Of a stretch of DNA of 64,000 nucleotides, positions 44,312 to 53,772 are shown in pieces. Location of the stretch: positions 1,674,001-1,738,000 of the forward strand of contig NZ_FUEZ01000003.1 of NCBI RefSeq assembly GCF_900157365.1, read 5' to 3'. The DNA is from Mycobacterium numidiamassiliense (lineage in GTDB: Bacteria; Actinomycetota; Actinomycetes; Mycobacteriales; Mycobacteriaceae). Made by a program: the position numbers and the translations under genes. Below the pieces are notes generated by a model that worked only from the letters and a program-made list of their open reading frames with translations, was not told where the DNA came from and did no database searches. Numbering within the stretch: the stretch's first letter is position 1; each line of letters starts with the position of its first letter.

Positions 44312-45193
44312 TTAGTCGCTGCTGATGACGTTGGCGGCGGACGCGATGAAATCCCGTGCGGCGCGCGAGAGCGGGCGGGCGGAATTCCAGATCATTCCGA
44401 CATCGCGATAGGCGTCGGCGTCGGCCAGCCGAAGGATCACCACCCCCGATGTGTACTCGCTGCCGTCGATGGGCATCAGGCTGATGCCCAGTCCGGCGGC
44501 AACCAGACCGGCAGACGTGCTCAGGTCGGAGGATTCCAGGGCGATTCGCGGCTGGAATTGTGCTGCGGCACAAAGCTCGTCGAGCAAGCGGCGCATACCG
44601 AACCCGGGGTGCATGGTGACGAAGGGTTCGTCGGCGAGATCGGTCATGGACACCTCAGCGACGCCTATGAGCCGGTGGTCGCGGGGCACGGCGACGCCGA
44701 GCCGCTGACGAAACATGCTGCGCCAGGCCAATGTTGACTGTGCTGGGCGCGGCGACACCACGCCGATGTCGAGCGAGCCAGACTCCACCGAATCGGCGAT
44801 CGAAGCGGCGGCGTCCTCCAAGAGCGCGAACGTCACTCGCGGTGATGCCTTGGTGAAATCCGCGATCAGCCGCGGCACCACCGTGTTTCCGAACGAATGC
44901 AGGAACCCCAGCCGGATCTCGCTCACGGCGGGATTGGTCAGGTCTTCGATTGCGCGCCGGGCCGAATCGAGCTCCAGCTGGGCGCGGCGGGCGTGCTGGT
45001 AGAAGATTCGGCCGTAGGCGTTGAGCGACAGGCGCCTGCCGCGGCGGTCGAACAGCTCGACCCCCAGCCGCTGCTCGAGGCGCGCCAGCATCCGGGTCAA
45101 CGTCGGTTGCGCAATACCCAGCTGCTCGGCCGCCGCAGTGACGTGCTGGAGCTCCGCGAGTGTGATGAACCACTCATAGTCGCCGTCGCGCAC
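44312..45193 (-). CDS. LysR family transcriptional regulator
   Basis: The 293-residue LysR protein has an N-terminal winged helix-turn-helix (FITLAELQHVTAAAEQLGIAQPTLTRMLARLEQRLGVELFDRRGRRLSL) and a C-terminal periplasmic-binding-like effector domain. The GTG at 45193 lies 4 bases after AGAGGTAGGCGG. It diverges from an MFS gene 90 bp away, the standard arrangement for a LysR activator and its target. Confidence 0.92.
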   Translation of the reverse strand: MRDGDYEWFITLAELQHVTAAAEQLGIAQPTLTRMLARLEQRLGVELFDRRGRRLSLNAYGRIFYQHARRAQLELDSARRAIEDLTNPAVSEIRLGFLHSFGNTVVPRLIADFTKASPRVTFALLEDAAASIADSVESGSLDIGVVSPRPAQSTLAWRSMFRQRLGVAVPRDHRLIGVAEVSMTDLADEPFVTMHPGFGMRRLLDELCAAAQFQPRIALESSDLSTSAGLVAAGLGISLMPIDGSEYTSGVVILRLADADAYRDVGMIWNSARPLSRAARDFIASAANVISSD

Positions 45194-45282
45194 CCGCCTA
45201 CCTCTTCTTATGTCGTAACAGCATCATAATCCGGCGAATAATTCATTTCCGTTTCGAGCCGGTGCGGCCGAGGATCGTAGTC

Positions 45283-46521
45283 ATGGTTTCGCTGGCTGCC
45301 GCACCCTTCAGCAACCAGGCCCACCGGGTGGGTAGCAGCGGTTTCCGGCGGCTGACCGCAGCGGTGTGCTGCGCGGGTGTGGCGAGCTTGGCCGGGATGT
45401 ACTGCACGCAGGCGCTGCTGCCCGCGTTGTCGGCGTACTACCGGATCTCCCCCACCATCTCCGCGCTCACCGTCTCGCTGACCACAGGAATGGTGGCGTT
45501 GTGCATCATTCCGGCAAGCATGCTGTCAGAACGCTACGGCCGCACCCGCGTGATGCTGACCTCCGCGGTGGCGTCCAGCGTCATCGGGTTGCTGTTGCCG
45601 TTCAGTCCCTCTCTCGGCGTTCTGATCGCCGGGCGGGCTCTGCAGGGCATAGCACTCGCCGGCGTCCCCGCGGTCGCGATGGCGTACCTCGCCGAAGAGG
45701 TGCACGCCTCCTCGCTCGGCTCCGCGATGGGCCGGTATGTCGCCGGAACCACCGTGGGCGGACTGATCGGACGGATCATCCCGTCACTGGTCGTCGACAT
45801 CAGCAACTGGCGGGTCGCGCTGCTGGCGAGCTCGCTGACAACGCTGGCCGCCACGGTGGCCTTCGCGGTGCTGGTGCCGCGGTCCCGCTACTTCACACCG
45901 AATCCCGCCAGCACGCGGGCCACGTTGCACAAGCTCGGCGGCCATCTGCGAAACCCCGTGTTATTCAAGCTTTTCATCCTGAGCTTCGTTCTCATGGGCG
46001 GATTCGTCTCGGTATACAACTACCTCGGCTACCGGTTGACCGCCCAACCGTTCGGGTTGGCGTCGTCGATGGTCGGTCTGCTGTTCGTGCTGTATCTGGC
46101 CGGCACCTGGTCGTCGGCATTCGCCGGGCGCCTCGTCGACCGCCGAGGCCGTGCGTTCGCACTAGGCATTGCCCTGCCGACCGCGGTGATCGGCCTGCTT
46201 GCGACCGGACCGCATGCCGTCGGAATGATCGTCGTCGGCGTGGGCGTGTTCACGGCGGGCTTCTTCGCCGCGCACACCGTGGCGAGCGGCTGGGTGGGCG
46301 CGGTGGCCTGGCAGGATCGCGGGCCCGCGGCGGCGCTGTACATGTTGGGCTTTTACCTCGGCGGGTCGGTGGGCGGTGCACTCGGCGGGCTCGTCTACAG
46401 CGTCGGCGGGGGGGCGGCCACGGTGACCTTCGTTGGCGCGCTACTGCTGAGTGGGCTACTGCTCGCGGGTTTGTTGATGCGCGACACTAGGGTCCGCGCG
46501 GCACCGGGAATAGCCTGCTAG
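45283..46521 (+). CDS. MFS transporter (YnfM-like)
   Basis: The protein of about 412 residues has 12 predicted helices. Features are AGMYCTQALLPALSAYYRISPTISALTVSLTTGM at helices 1-2, SMLSERYGRTRVML (loop 2-3 motif), and LQGIALAGVPAVAMAYLAEEV. It is probably an exporter or small-molecule transporter regulated by the divergent LysR protein. The ATG at 45283 has GAGGA 8 bases upstream; a GTG at 45262 is possible. Confidence 0.88.
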   Translation: MVSLAAAPFSNQAHRVGSSGFRRLTAAVCCAGVASLAGMYCTQALLPALSAYYRISPTISALTVSLTTGMVALCIIPASMLSERYGRTRVMLTSAVASSVIGLLLPFSPSLGVLIAGRALQGIALAGVPAVAMAYLAEEVHASSLGSAMGRYVAGTTVGGLIGRIIPSLVVDISNWRVALLASSLTTLAATVAFAVLVPRSRYFTPNPASTRATLHKLGGHLRNPVLFKLFILSFVLMGGFVSVYNYLGYRLTAQPFGLASSMVGLLFVLYLAGTWSSAFAGRLVDRRGRAFALGIALPTAVIGLLATGPHAVGMIVVGVGVFTAGFFAAHTVASGWVGAVAWQDRGPAAALYMLGFYLGGSVGGALGGLVYSVGGGAATVTFVGALLLSGLLLAGLLMRDTRVRAAPGIAC

Positions 46522-46566
46522 TCAAGGGCGTTGCGGCACCCGAAGCCAACAGACAGGGATAGCGCG

Positions 46567-47400
46567 ATGAAGATCGGAATCTCCACCTTCGTCAACGACG
46601 ACAGCATCGACACCGTGTCCTTGGCGCGCGCGATCGAAGAGCGCGGCTTCGAGTCGCTGGTGATCGCCGAGCACACACACATACCGGCCAGCCGTGAGTC
46701 TGCGTACCCGGGCGGCGGCGAACTGCCGCAGCACTATTACCGCACCCTCGACCCCTTCGTCACGCTGGCCGCGGCCGCCGCGGTGACATCGAAGATCGAA
46801 CTAGTCACCGGCATTGCGCTCCTCATCGAACGCGATCCGATCATCACCGCCAAAGAAGCCGCCAGCATCGACCTGATCTCCGGCGGCCGGTTCGTGTTCG
46901 GCGTCGGAGCCGGCTGGAACATCGAGGAGATGCGCGACCACGGCACCGACCCGAAGACCCGCGGCGCACTACTCGACGAACGCATCGAGGCCATCAGGGC
47001 GCTCTGGACCGACGAACCCGCCGAGTATCACGGCAAGTACGTCGACTTCCCGCTGTCCTACAGCCGCCCCAAGCCGGTGCAGCAGCCGCACCCGCCCATC
47101 TTCATCGGCGGCAATTCCAACGCCACCGTCAAGCGGGTGATCCGGCACGGGGCAGGCTGGATCTCCAACCCCAACCCGATAGAAGACATCACCCAGCGCG
47201 TCGACCAATTGCGTGCTGGCGCAGGTCATGACGTCCCGCTGGCGATGTTCGGCACGCCGTACAACGATCTCGATTACTGGCGCGCCGCCGAGGACCTCGG
47301 CTTCGGCCAACTCGCGTTGTTCCTGCCGACCCGGCCGCTCGACGACTCGCTGCGACTGCTCGATAAATTCGCCGGCCAGGTGAGCGCGTACCGCGGCTGA
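46567..47400 (+). CDS. LLM class oxidoreductase, probably F420-dependent
   Basis: This 277-residue luciferase-like enzyme of the small F420-type group starts MKIGISTFVNDDSIDTVSLARAIEERGFESLVIAEHTHIP. Next come RTLDPFVTLAAAAAVTSKIELVTGIALLIERDPI, SGGRFVFGVGAGWNIEEMRDHG and PPIFIGGNSNATVKRVIRHGAGW. Its reaction is unknown. The ATG at 46567 is the family start. It follows the MFS gene after 45 bp on the same strand. Confidence 0.9.
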   Translation: MKIGISTFVNDDSIDTVSLARAIEERGFESLVIAEHTHIPASRESAYPGGGELPQHYYRTLDPFVTLAAAAAVTSKIELVTGIALLIERDPIITAKEAASIDLISGGRFVFGVGAGWNIEEMRDHGTDPKTRGALLDERIEAIRALWTDEPAEYHGKYVDFPLSYSRPKPVQQPHPPIFIGGNSNATVKRVIRHGAGWISNPNPIEDITQRVDQLRAGAGHDVPLAMFGTPYNDLDYWRAAEDLGFGQLALFLPTRPLDDSLRLLDKFAGQVSAYRG

Positions 47401-47452
47401 AGCAAATGAACGACTTTGGTATCTGAAACGATTGCGGCGGAAGATAATTCGC

Positions 47453-47623
47453 TTAAGCGGCCGTAATCGTCGGAGTCGAGATAGTGGTGACCTCGGAGTG
47501 CACGTGGCCGTCGGGGCAGCGCACCTCGTATTCAAGCGTGTCGTTACCGCGGTCGAGAAACTGATACTCGGACATTTTCATGCACCGCGGGCAGCGCGTA
47601 CGGCCGCGTTCGACGGTCACCAT
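47453..47623 (-). CDS. small zinc-ribbon-like protein (56 residues)
   Basis: This 56-residue frame begins MVTVERGRTRCPRCMKMSEY and ends STPTITAA. It has CPRC at residues 11-14 and CPDGH at 36-40, a CxxC plus CxxxH zinc-ribbon pattern. The central strand (QFLDRGNDTLEYEVRCP) fits between two knuckles. The ATG at 47623 has GGGGG 7 bases upstream; another ATG lies 6 bases earlier. No function is known to me. It is tail to tail with the LLM gene. Confidence 0.65.
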   Translation of the reverse strand: MVTVERGRTRCPRCMKMSEYQFLDRGNDTLEYEVRCPDGHVHSEVTTISTPTITAA

Positions 47624-47771
47624 ATGCATGCCCCCTATATCAACTGCGATGTCGGAAAAATACCCCGTTCAGCGCTGATTAATCATTGATTCGCGAAACG
47701 GGTTTCGGGGTCGTTGATCCCGGAGACCCTGCAATGGCAAGCCGCCTGAAATCGAAAAGAGGAGACCTCGC

Positions 47772-47933
47772 GTGGGAGACAGCAGCAACGCACCGAACGT
47801 GCCGAAGGATGCCAGGAAGACGACTGAGGAACAGCGCGAGACCGAGGAGCTATTGGAGCATCGGGACGACGATCCAGACGCCCCGGGCCTGCACCAGTCT
47901 CGGCATCAGACCGCCGACGAGACGACGCGATAG
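47772..47933 (+). CDS. small charged hypothetical protein (53 residues)
   Basis: This 53-residue, strongly charged reading frame begins VGDSSNAPNVPKDARKTTEE and later reads LLEHRDDDPDAPGLHQSRHQ. The start is GTG at 47772, and AGGAG lies 6 bases before it, a good ribosome site. The protein is probably disordered. It lies 234 bp upstream of the large stress-signalling gene. I cannot name it. The sequence from 47934 to 48167 is non-coding upstream region with no element I can identify. Confidence 0.6.
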   Translation: MGDSSNAPNVPKDARKTTEEQRETEELLEHRDDDPDAPGLHQSRHQTADETTR

Positions 47934-48167
47934 GACAGACGAACGGTGTCGACCAATCCGGATGCGCACCAGTGACGTTGGTCGGGCGCCCTGACGGGGT
48001 GCCCGGCTCCGCCGCGGGCATTGTCCGGCACAACCACCAACAAAAGGCGTTCGGCGAAAACCCGGCGTCGCGAACCCGGTGAATGGTTCTCTTATTACGA
48101 CGAGGCCGGCCCCAAAGCCCGCCTCGCCATTGTCCTTATTTAAGGGTTGGATTTGAGAGGGAAGTCA

Positions 48168-51100
48168 GTGGTCTTCCGCGCAGACCAGGAAATCGGCCGC
48201 GATCTAGCCGCCGTCGATTGGGCATCCACTCCGCTCGGACCCGTGGAGGGATGGCCGCAAAGTCTCCGCACCTCGGTAAACATCCTGCTTGCATCCCGGT
48301 TTTCGATGTGGATGGCGTGGGGTCCGGAGCTGACGTTCTTTTGCAACGCCGCCTATCGCCGGGACACGTTGGGCCGCAAGTACCCCTGGGCGTTGGGCCG
48401 GCCGGCCCGAGAAGTGTGGGCGGAGATCTGGGACGATATCGGCCCGCGCATCGAGCGCGTCCTGTCTACCGGGGAAGCGACGTGGGACGAGGCCCTGATG
48501 CTCATCCTGCAGCGGTCGGGCTACTCCGAGGAGAGCTATCACACGTTCTCCTACAGCCCGTTGCGCGACGAGGACGCACAAGTTGTCGGCATGCTGTGCG
48601 TGGTCAGCGAGGACACCGACCGGGTGATCACCGAGCGCCGCATGACGACGCTGCGAGAACTGGGCTCTGACCCAACCGTCGTACGCACGGAGCGCCAGAT
48701 GCTGGACTTCGCCGCCGGCCAGCTCGCCAGGAATCCCTACGACCTTCCGTTCACCCTGACGTACTTGTTCGGCGACGACGGCGACGCCCACCTCGCCGGG
48801 GTCAGCGGCATCGCGCCCGGCCATCCGGCGGCGCCGGAGACGCTGCCGGGCAGCGGCCCGTCGCTGTGGCCGGTCGACAAGGCCGTGCGCGGCGAGGCCG
48901 AACTGATCGAGCTCATTGGGGGCGAATGGAACGTGCCGGCCGGCGCCTGGAACGAGCCACCCTGTCAGGCGCTCGTGGTGCCGCTGTTGCAGCAGGGCGG
49001 TTCGCCACTGGGGTTTCTGGTCGCCGCGCTGAACCGGCACCGCGCATTCGACGACGCCTACCGCGGCTTCGTCGAGCTGGTGGCCGCACACATCGCCGCG
49101 GGGGTGGGCAGCGCACGCAGCTACCAAGCCCAGCAGCGGCGTGCTGAGGAACTGGCCGAACTCGACCGGGCGAAGACCGCTTTCTTCTCCAACGTCAGCC
49201 ACGAGTTCCGCACCCCGCTCACCTTGATCCTCGGGCCGGTCGACGAATTACGTAGCCGCACAACAGGTATCGATGACCATACCCGCGAGGAGCTGGATCT
49301 CATCCACCGCAACGGTTTGCGGCTCGCCAAGCTGGTGAACACCCTGCTGGACTTCTCGCGCATCCAGGCCGGGCGAATGCAGGCTCAATTCGAGCCCGTC
49401 GACCTACCGTCGTTCACAGCTGAACTGGCCAGCATCTTTCGGTCGGCGATCGACCAGGCCGGCCTGACGTTCACTGTGGACTGTCCGCAGCTCGACCAGC
49501 CGGTGTACCTGGACCGCGAAATGTGGGAAAAGGTCGTCCTCAATCTGCTTTCCAACGCGTTGAAGTTCACCTTCGAGGGCACGATCACCATCCGGGTACG
49601 TCAAGAGGACACCGAAGCGGTTGTCACCGTCACCGACACCGGTATCGGAGTGCCCGCCGCAGAGATCCCGCAACTTTTCGAGCGTTTCCACCGCATCGAG
49701 TCAGCACGCGCACGCTCGACGGAGGGCAGCGGCATCGGGCTGGCGTTGGTCAAAGAATTGGTCGGGCTGCACGGTGGGACCATCACCGCCGATAGCGAGG
49801 AGGGCGTGGGCACTACCTTCACCATCCGGCTGCCCTTCGATGCGGCCCATCTGCCGGCCGACCAACTCGCCAAGCCCAAAAGCGCCCGCGCGGCCGGCGT
49901 GATCGCCCAATCGTACGTGCAGGAAGCCCTGCGCTGGCTGCCGGCGGACACCATTTTCGCCCCGCCCGACACCAGCACGACGGCGACGATGACCGCGGTC
50001 ACCCCAACCCTGCCCAGCGGCGAACGGGTCCGCGTGTTGATTGCCGACGACAACGCCGACATGCGGGCTTACCTGAGCCACCTGTTGCGGACTGCCGGCT
50101 ACGAGGTCAGTGATGTCACCGACGGTCAGCAGGCCCTCGAGGCGATTCACGCGCGCGCGCCCGACCTGCTCATCAGTGACGTCATGATGCCCGAGCTGGA
50201 CGGGCTGCAACTGCTCGCCGCGCTGCGCCGCGACCCGCGCACCGCGGCCCTGCCCGTCCTGCTGCTGTCTGCACGCGCCGGCCCGGCAGCCTCGATCGAG
50301 GGCCTGCTGACCGGCGCCGACGACTACCTCGTCAAACCATTCGCCGCCGCGGAGCTGCTCGCCCGGGTGCGCGCCAATGTCGAGTTGGCGCGGCTGCGTA
50401 ACCACCAAGCGCGCTGGCGCTCCGCTCTGGTCGACTCATTGCAGGAAGCGTTCTTTGTCTGCGACGAGCGTGGTGCCGTCATCGAGATCAACAACACTTT
50501 CACCGAGACACTCGGCTATGGCCCCGAAGGGCTGCCCTACGACGCCCCCCACCCATGGTTTCCTGATGCCACGACGGAGCCAGAAGCCCACCGTCTGGTC
50601 CGACAGGCGCTCGCGGATCTGCTGAACAAAAGCCGCGGCACTTTCACGACTCCCGTTACCCACCGGAATGGACACCGGCTGTGGGTCGCGGCCAACTTCA
50701 ACCACGCCCAAGATCCCGACTCGGGACGCCGAGTCATGGTCGGCACCTTTCGCGACGTCACTGCCGAGCACTACTTGGTGCAGCGCCAGACCGCGCTGGC
50801 CGCCCTCAATCAGCAACTGGCTCAAGCCGATACGTTGGATGACGCGCTGTACGGGTCCGCCGAGGTACTGCGTCACGTGTGGCACGCCAGGCGCGTTCTG
50901 CTTGTCACCTTCCCGTCCAGCGCTGTTGCGGAAACTGATGCGCCGGGGCTGGTTTGCGCAGGCGCCGCCGCCCAGTGGGCCGACCTGCCGGCGGGTCAGA
51001 AACAGCTGATCGAGTCGCTACGGGACGCAGACCTGCTGACCACCGGCACCGGAGAGGCCGGCACAGCGGGCATCTCGCTGCAGCATCCGCAAGGGGTGCT

Positions 51101-52298
51101 CGTCGTCTGGGTCGAGTTGTCCGAGCAACGGCCCTTCACCCCTGAAGACCACACTCTGCTCACAGTCCTGGCCGGGCGGCTCGGTCAAGGCCTGCACCGC
51201 GTCTACCAGCTGGACTCCCAACGCGAAACCGCCCTGGCGTTCCAGCACTCCATGCTTGACCCCACGGGTCTGCCGCGCGGCTTCACCGTGCGCTACCTTC
51301 CCGCGGCCCGCCCGTTGCAGGTCGGCGGCGATTGGTATGACGCCGTCGATCTCGACGACGGCCGCGTCGCGCTGATCGTCGGCGACTGTGTCGGTCACGG
51401 TTTGGCGGCAGCCACCGTGATGGGTCAGCTTCGCAGCGCCTGCCGCGCGCTGCTGCTTGAGCGGTCCAGTCCAAGCGCTGCGCTCGCTGGGCTGGACCGC
51501 TTCGCCGGCCGGCTGCCCGGCGCCCGCTGCGCCACCGCCTTCTGCGCGGTGCTCACCCTCGACACCGGCGAACTCGTGTACTCCAACGCGGGTCACCCGC
51601 CGCCGATCATGGTGCACGCCGACGGCACTGCCGTGACGCTGGACGGTGAACACGGACTGCCCCTGGCGCTGCGGCCGGACTGGACGCGCCCCGAAACCCG
51701 TGTCACCATCCCGGCACGGGCGACGTTGCTGCTCTACACCGATGGACTGGTCGAACGCCGGGGCAGTTCAATCGACGACGGCATGGACCGCGCTGCCGAG
51801 CTCGTGCAAGAGGGCCGGTCGCAGTCGCTCGATGAGGTGGCAGACCATCTCATGTCCCGGCTTGAGCCCGCAGGTGGATATCTCGACGACGTGGCCATCC
51901 TGCTCTACCGGCAGCCCGGTCCATTCGAGATGAAGTTCACCGCCGACGCCACCCAGCTCGCGCCGAGCCGTGCCGCCCTCCGCAACTGGCTGGCAAAGGC
52001 TGGAGTGGGCCCCGATCAGATCGTCGACGTGCTGATCGCCAGCGGCGAAGCCGTCGCCAACGCAATCGAGCACGGCCACCGCGACTACCCCGAGGGCACT
52101 ATCTGGTTGTATGCGACCGCGTACGTCGACGGGCTGCACCTGACCGTCGTCGACACCGGCGCCTGGAAGGAACCGCACGACGTCCCTGCCGAAAATCGTG
52201 GCCGCGGGATCGCGCTCATGCGCGGCCTCATGGAGGACTTAGCCATTCACCCCAGCAACACCGGAACTACAGTGCATATGTACGCAAGGATCGCCTGA
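48168..52298 (+). CDS. multidomain hybrid: PAS-GAF-histidine kinase-receiver-PAS-GAF-PP2C phosphatase-RsbW kinase
   Basis: The protein is about 1376 residues. Domains in order: N-terminal PAS-like sensor (to about 155); GAF-like (180-315); HisKA with SHEFRTPLT (His345) and HATPase (Asn463 in LSNA, then DTGIGVP); receiver with DD near 626, phosphoacceptor Asp671 (LLISDVMMPELDG) and Lys near 720 (YLVKPF). A second PAS (from about 748) and a second GAF (875-1018) follow. The SpoIIE/RsbU-type PP2C phosphatase has GGDWYD, VGDCVGHG and a late LDDVAIL (about 1035-1245). The C terminus is an RsbW/SpoIIAB-type ATPase (1258-1376; GEAVANAIEHGH, DTGAW, RGRGIALM). GTG 48168 has AGAGGGA ahead; TTG 48147 is possible. 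It resembles Rv1364c with a hybrid kinase added and should control a sigma factor through the coupled STAS protein. Confidence 0.9.
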   Translation: MVFRADQEIGRDLAAVDWASTPLGPVEGWPQSLRTSVNILLASRFSMWMAWGPELTFFCNAAYRRDTLGRKYPWALGRPAREVWAEIWDDIGPRIERVLSTGEATWDEALMLILQRSGYSEESYHTFSYSPLRDEDAQVVGMLCVVSEDTDRVITERRMTTLRELGSDPTVVRTERQMLDFAAGQLARNPYDLPFTLTYLFGDDGDAHLAGVSGIAPGHPAAPETLPGSGPSLWPVDKAVRGEAELIELIGGEWNVPAGAWNEPPCQALVVPLLQQGGSPLGFLVAALNRHRAFDDAYRGFVELVAAHIAAGVGSARSYQAQQRRAEELAELDRAKTAFFSNVSHEFRTPLTLILGPVDELRSRTTGIDDHTREELDLIHRNGLRLAKLVNTLLDFSRIQAGRMQAQFEPVDLPSFTAELASIFRSAIDQAGLTFTVDCPQLDQPVYLDREMWEKVVLNLLSNALKFTFEGTITIRVRQEDTEAVVTVTDTGIGVPAAEIPQLFERFHRIESARARSTEGSGIGLALVKELVGLHGGTITADSEEGVGTTFTIRLPFDAAHLPADQLAKPKSARAAGVIAQSYVQEALRWLPADTIFAPPDTSTTATMTAVTPTLPSGERVRVLIADDNADMRAYLSHLLRTAGYEVSDVTDGQQALEAIHARAPDLLISDVMMPELDGLQLLAALRRDPRTAALPVLLLSARAGPAASIEGLLTGADDYLVKPFAAAELLARVRANVELARLRNHQARWRSALVDSLQEAFFVCDERGAVIEINNTFTETLGYGPEGLPYDAPHPWFPDATTEPEAHRLVRQALADLLNKSRGTFTTPVTHRNGHRLWVAANFNHAQDPDSGRRVMVGTFRDVTAEHYLVQRQTALAALNQQLAQADTLDDALYGSAEVLRHVWHARRVLLVTFPSSAVAETDAPGLVCAGAAAQWADLPAGQKQLIESLRDADLLTTGTGEAGTAGISLQHPQGVLVVWVELSEQRPFTPEDHTLLTVLAGRLGQGLHRVYQLDSQRETALAFQHSMLDPTGLPRGFTVRYLPAARPLQVGGDWYDAVDLDDGRVALIVGDCVGHGLAAATVMGQLRSACRALLLERSSPSAALAGLDRFAGRLPGARCATAFCAVLTLDTGELVYSNAGHPPPIMVHADGTAVTLDGEHGLPLALRPDWTRPETRVTIPARATLLLYTDGLVERRGSSIDDGMDRAAELVQEGRSQSLDEVADHLMSRLEPAGGYLDDVAILLYRQPGPFEMKFTADATQLAPSRAALRNWLAKAGVGPDQIVDVLIASGEAVANAIEHGHRDYPEGTIWLYATAYVDGLHLTVVDTGAWKEPHDVPAENRGRGIALMRGLMEDLAIHPSNTGTTVHMYARIA

Positions 52299-52636
52299 TG
52301 GCCACACCGCTCACCTTGAATACCGCCCGCGGCGCCGACGGCGCCGCCCGGGTCGTTGTCGAGGGTGAGATCGATCTGAGCAATATCGCGGAGTTCACCC
52401 AGGCCATCGCCCACGCCCGCGCGGGCACCCGCAAGCCGATAACCGTCGATCTGGGCGCGGTCAGATACATCGACAGCGCCGGCATCAATGTGCTGTTCGA
52501 CCATGCCGACGAAGTCGACCGGCTGCACCTCATCGTTCACCCCGTGCTGGTTCGGGTCCTCACGATCAGCGGGCTGAGCAGCATCGCGACCGTCGAATCC
52601 GCGCAGACGTCACCGCGCGAAGACGAAAGCGGCTAG
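52298..52636 (+). CDS. STAS-domain anti-sigma factor antagonist
   Basis: This is a 112-residue SpoIIAA/RsbV-like protein. The phosphorylatable serine is in the conserved loop YIDSAGINVLF. The N-terminal strand (VVVEGEIDLSNIAEF) and C-terminal helix fit the STAS fold. Its ATG overlaps the stop of the giant kinase/phosphatase gene (TGATG). In the partner-switch model the RsbW-like domain phosphorylates it and the PP2C domain removes the phosphate. No sigma factor gene is in the window. Confidence 0.92.
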   Translation: MATPLTLNTARGADGAARVVVEGEIDLSNIAEFTQAIAHARAGTRKPITVDLGAVRYIDSAGINVLFDHADEVDRLHLIVHPVLVRVLTISGLSSIATVESAQTSPREDESG

Positions 52637-52651
52637 CGACCGTCGCTGCGA

Positions 52652-53506
52652 CTAATGCAGGCTGACGAGTTCGTCGACCGAGTCCTGGGGTAGGTCGCCG
52701 TCGACGACGGCGGTAACCACCATGTTCTGCATCGTGATGGCGCCGTTGTGGTTGTCCAAGAAGGCGGTGTCGGCGGCATCTCGGCCGGTGGCGATGCGCA
52801 CCATCGACTGCCGCGGCGCCAGGCAAGTGGCGTCGACAACCCGCCACGCACCGTCGACGAACGCCTCGGCCACCGCATGAAAATCCATCGGCTCGCATCC
52901 CGGCGCATACACAGCCACCAGGCGGGACGGGATATTTCGCGCGCGCAGAAGCGCGATCACCAGATGCGCATAATCGCGGCACACGCCTGCGCCGGCGAGC
53001 AACGTGTCGGTCGCCCCGTCGATCGGATCGCTGGATCCGGGGACATAACTCAGCCGGGTACCGACCCACGACGAGACGTTTTCGAGCAGGGTGACCGACG
53101 CCCCGTACCGCTGGAATTCGGTCGCGGCGAAGCCGAAGAATTTGTCCGCTTCGGCATACCGGCTAGGGCGCAGATAGGTGATCAAGTCGATGTCGCTCAC
53201 CGGAGCCGGGTCGGCTTGGCCGACGACCGTCGCCGAGTACGACGCTGTCACCGTTCCCTTGCCGGCCTCGACCACGTGAATTCGGGTTTGGTGCTGGCCG
53301 AGAATTTCACGCGGCTCTAGCGTCTTGCCGTTCAGTTCGATGACCAGGGATTCATCGACGTCGATGCCCGGTTGACGGCTGACCGCGATCTGGAAATCCA
53401 GTCTCGTGGGTTCGGTCACCTCGACTTCGATCTCGGCGCCCACTCTGCGTTTCGCTTCAGCGCTGCCGATGTCGGTCACCTCCGCACGACGTCTCCATGC
53501 AGGCAT
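52652..53506 (-). CDS. transglutaminase-like cysteine protease family protein
   Basis: This is a 284-residue protein of the bacterial transglutaminase-like superfamily. An N-terminal beta region (about residues 20-110) precedes the catalytic core. Cys is in LLAGAGVCRDYAHL, His in PMDFHAVAEAFVDG and Asp in WRVVDATCLAPR, the usual Cys-His-Asp triad. Bacterial members are often proteases or peptide cross-linkers; the target is unknown. The ATG at 53506 has GAGGGG about 10 bases before it. It converges on the STAS gene. Confidence 0.88.
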   Translation of the reverse strand: MPAWRRRAEVTDIGSAEAKRRVGAEIEVEVTEPTRLDFQIAVSRQPGIDVDESLVIELNGKTLEPREILGQHQTRIHVVEAGKGTVTASYSATVVGQADPAPVSDIDLITYLRPSRYAEADKFFGFAATEFQRYGASVTLLENVSSWVGTRLSYVPGSSDPIDGATDTLLAGAGVCRDYAHLVIALLRARNIPSRLVAVYAPGCEPMDFHAVAEAFVDGAWRVVDATCLAPRQSMVRIATGRDAADTAFLDNHNGAITMQNMVVTAVVDGDLPQDSVDELVSLH

Positions 53507-53772
53507 AAGGTCAAGCCCCCTCGGTTAAGCCAGTCGAATCCCGCTCGCTGCTTGGCAGGGCTCAGTTGTGCGCACTCGGCACCAGCGTATACATCAACCG
53601 GCTCCACCGCGCAGTTCGACGACCGCCCACAGTGCCAGTCACCGCGCGATTCCCTAACCGGCATGTCAGCCCGCGGGAATGTAATGTGCCGACAACCATC
53701 GCGGCGGTTTCACATACCTGCTCGGGTGGGGTGTACGCCGGTGCGGTCGGCGGCCAAGGGGAAGGTGAACGG

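Noticed and set aside
53707..53734. SigF/SigB-type promoter upstream of the DUF4436 gene
   Set aside because: The GTTT box and GGGTGT box are 18 bp apart and the -10 box deviates from GGGTAT, so the match is too loose to list as a promoter.
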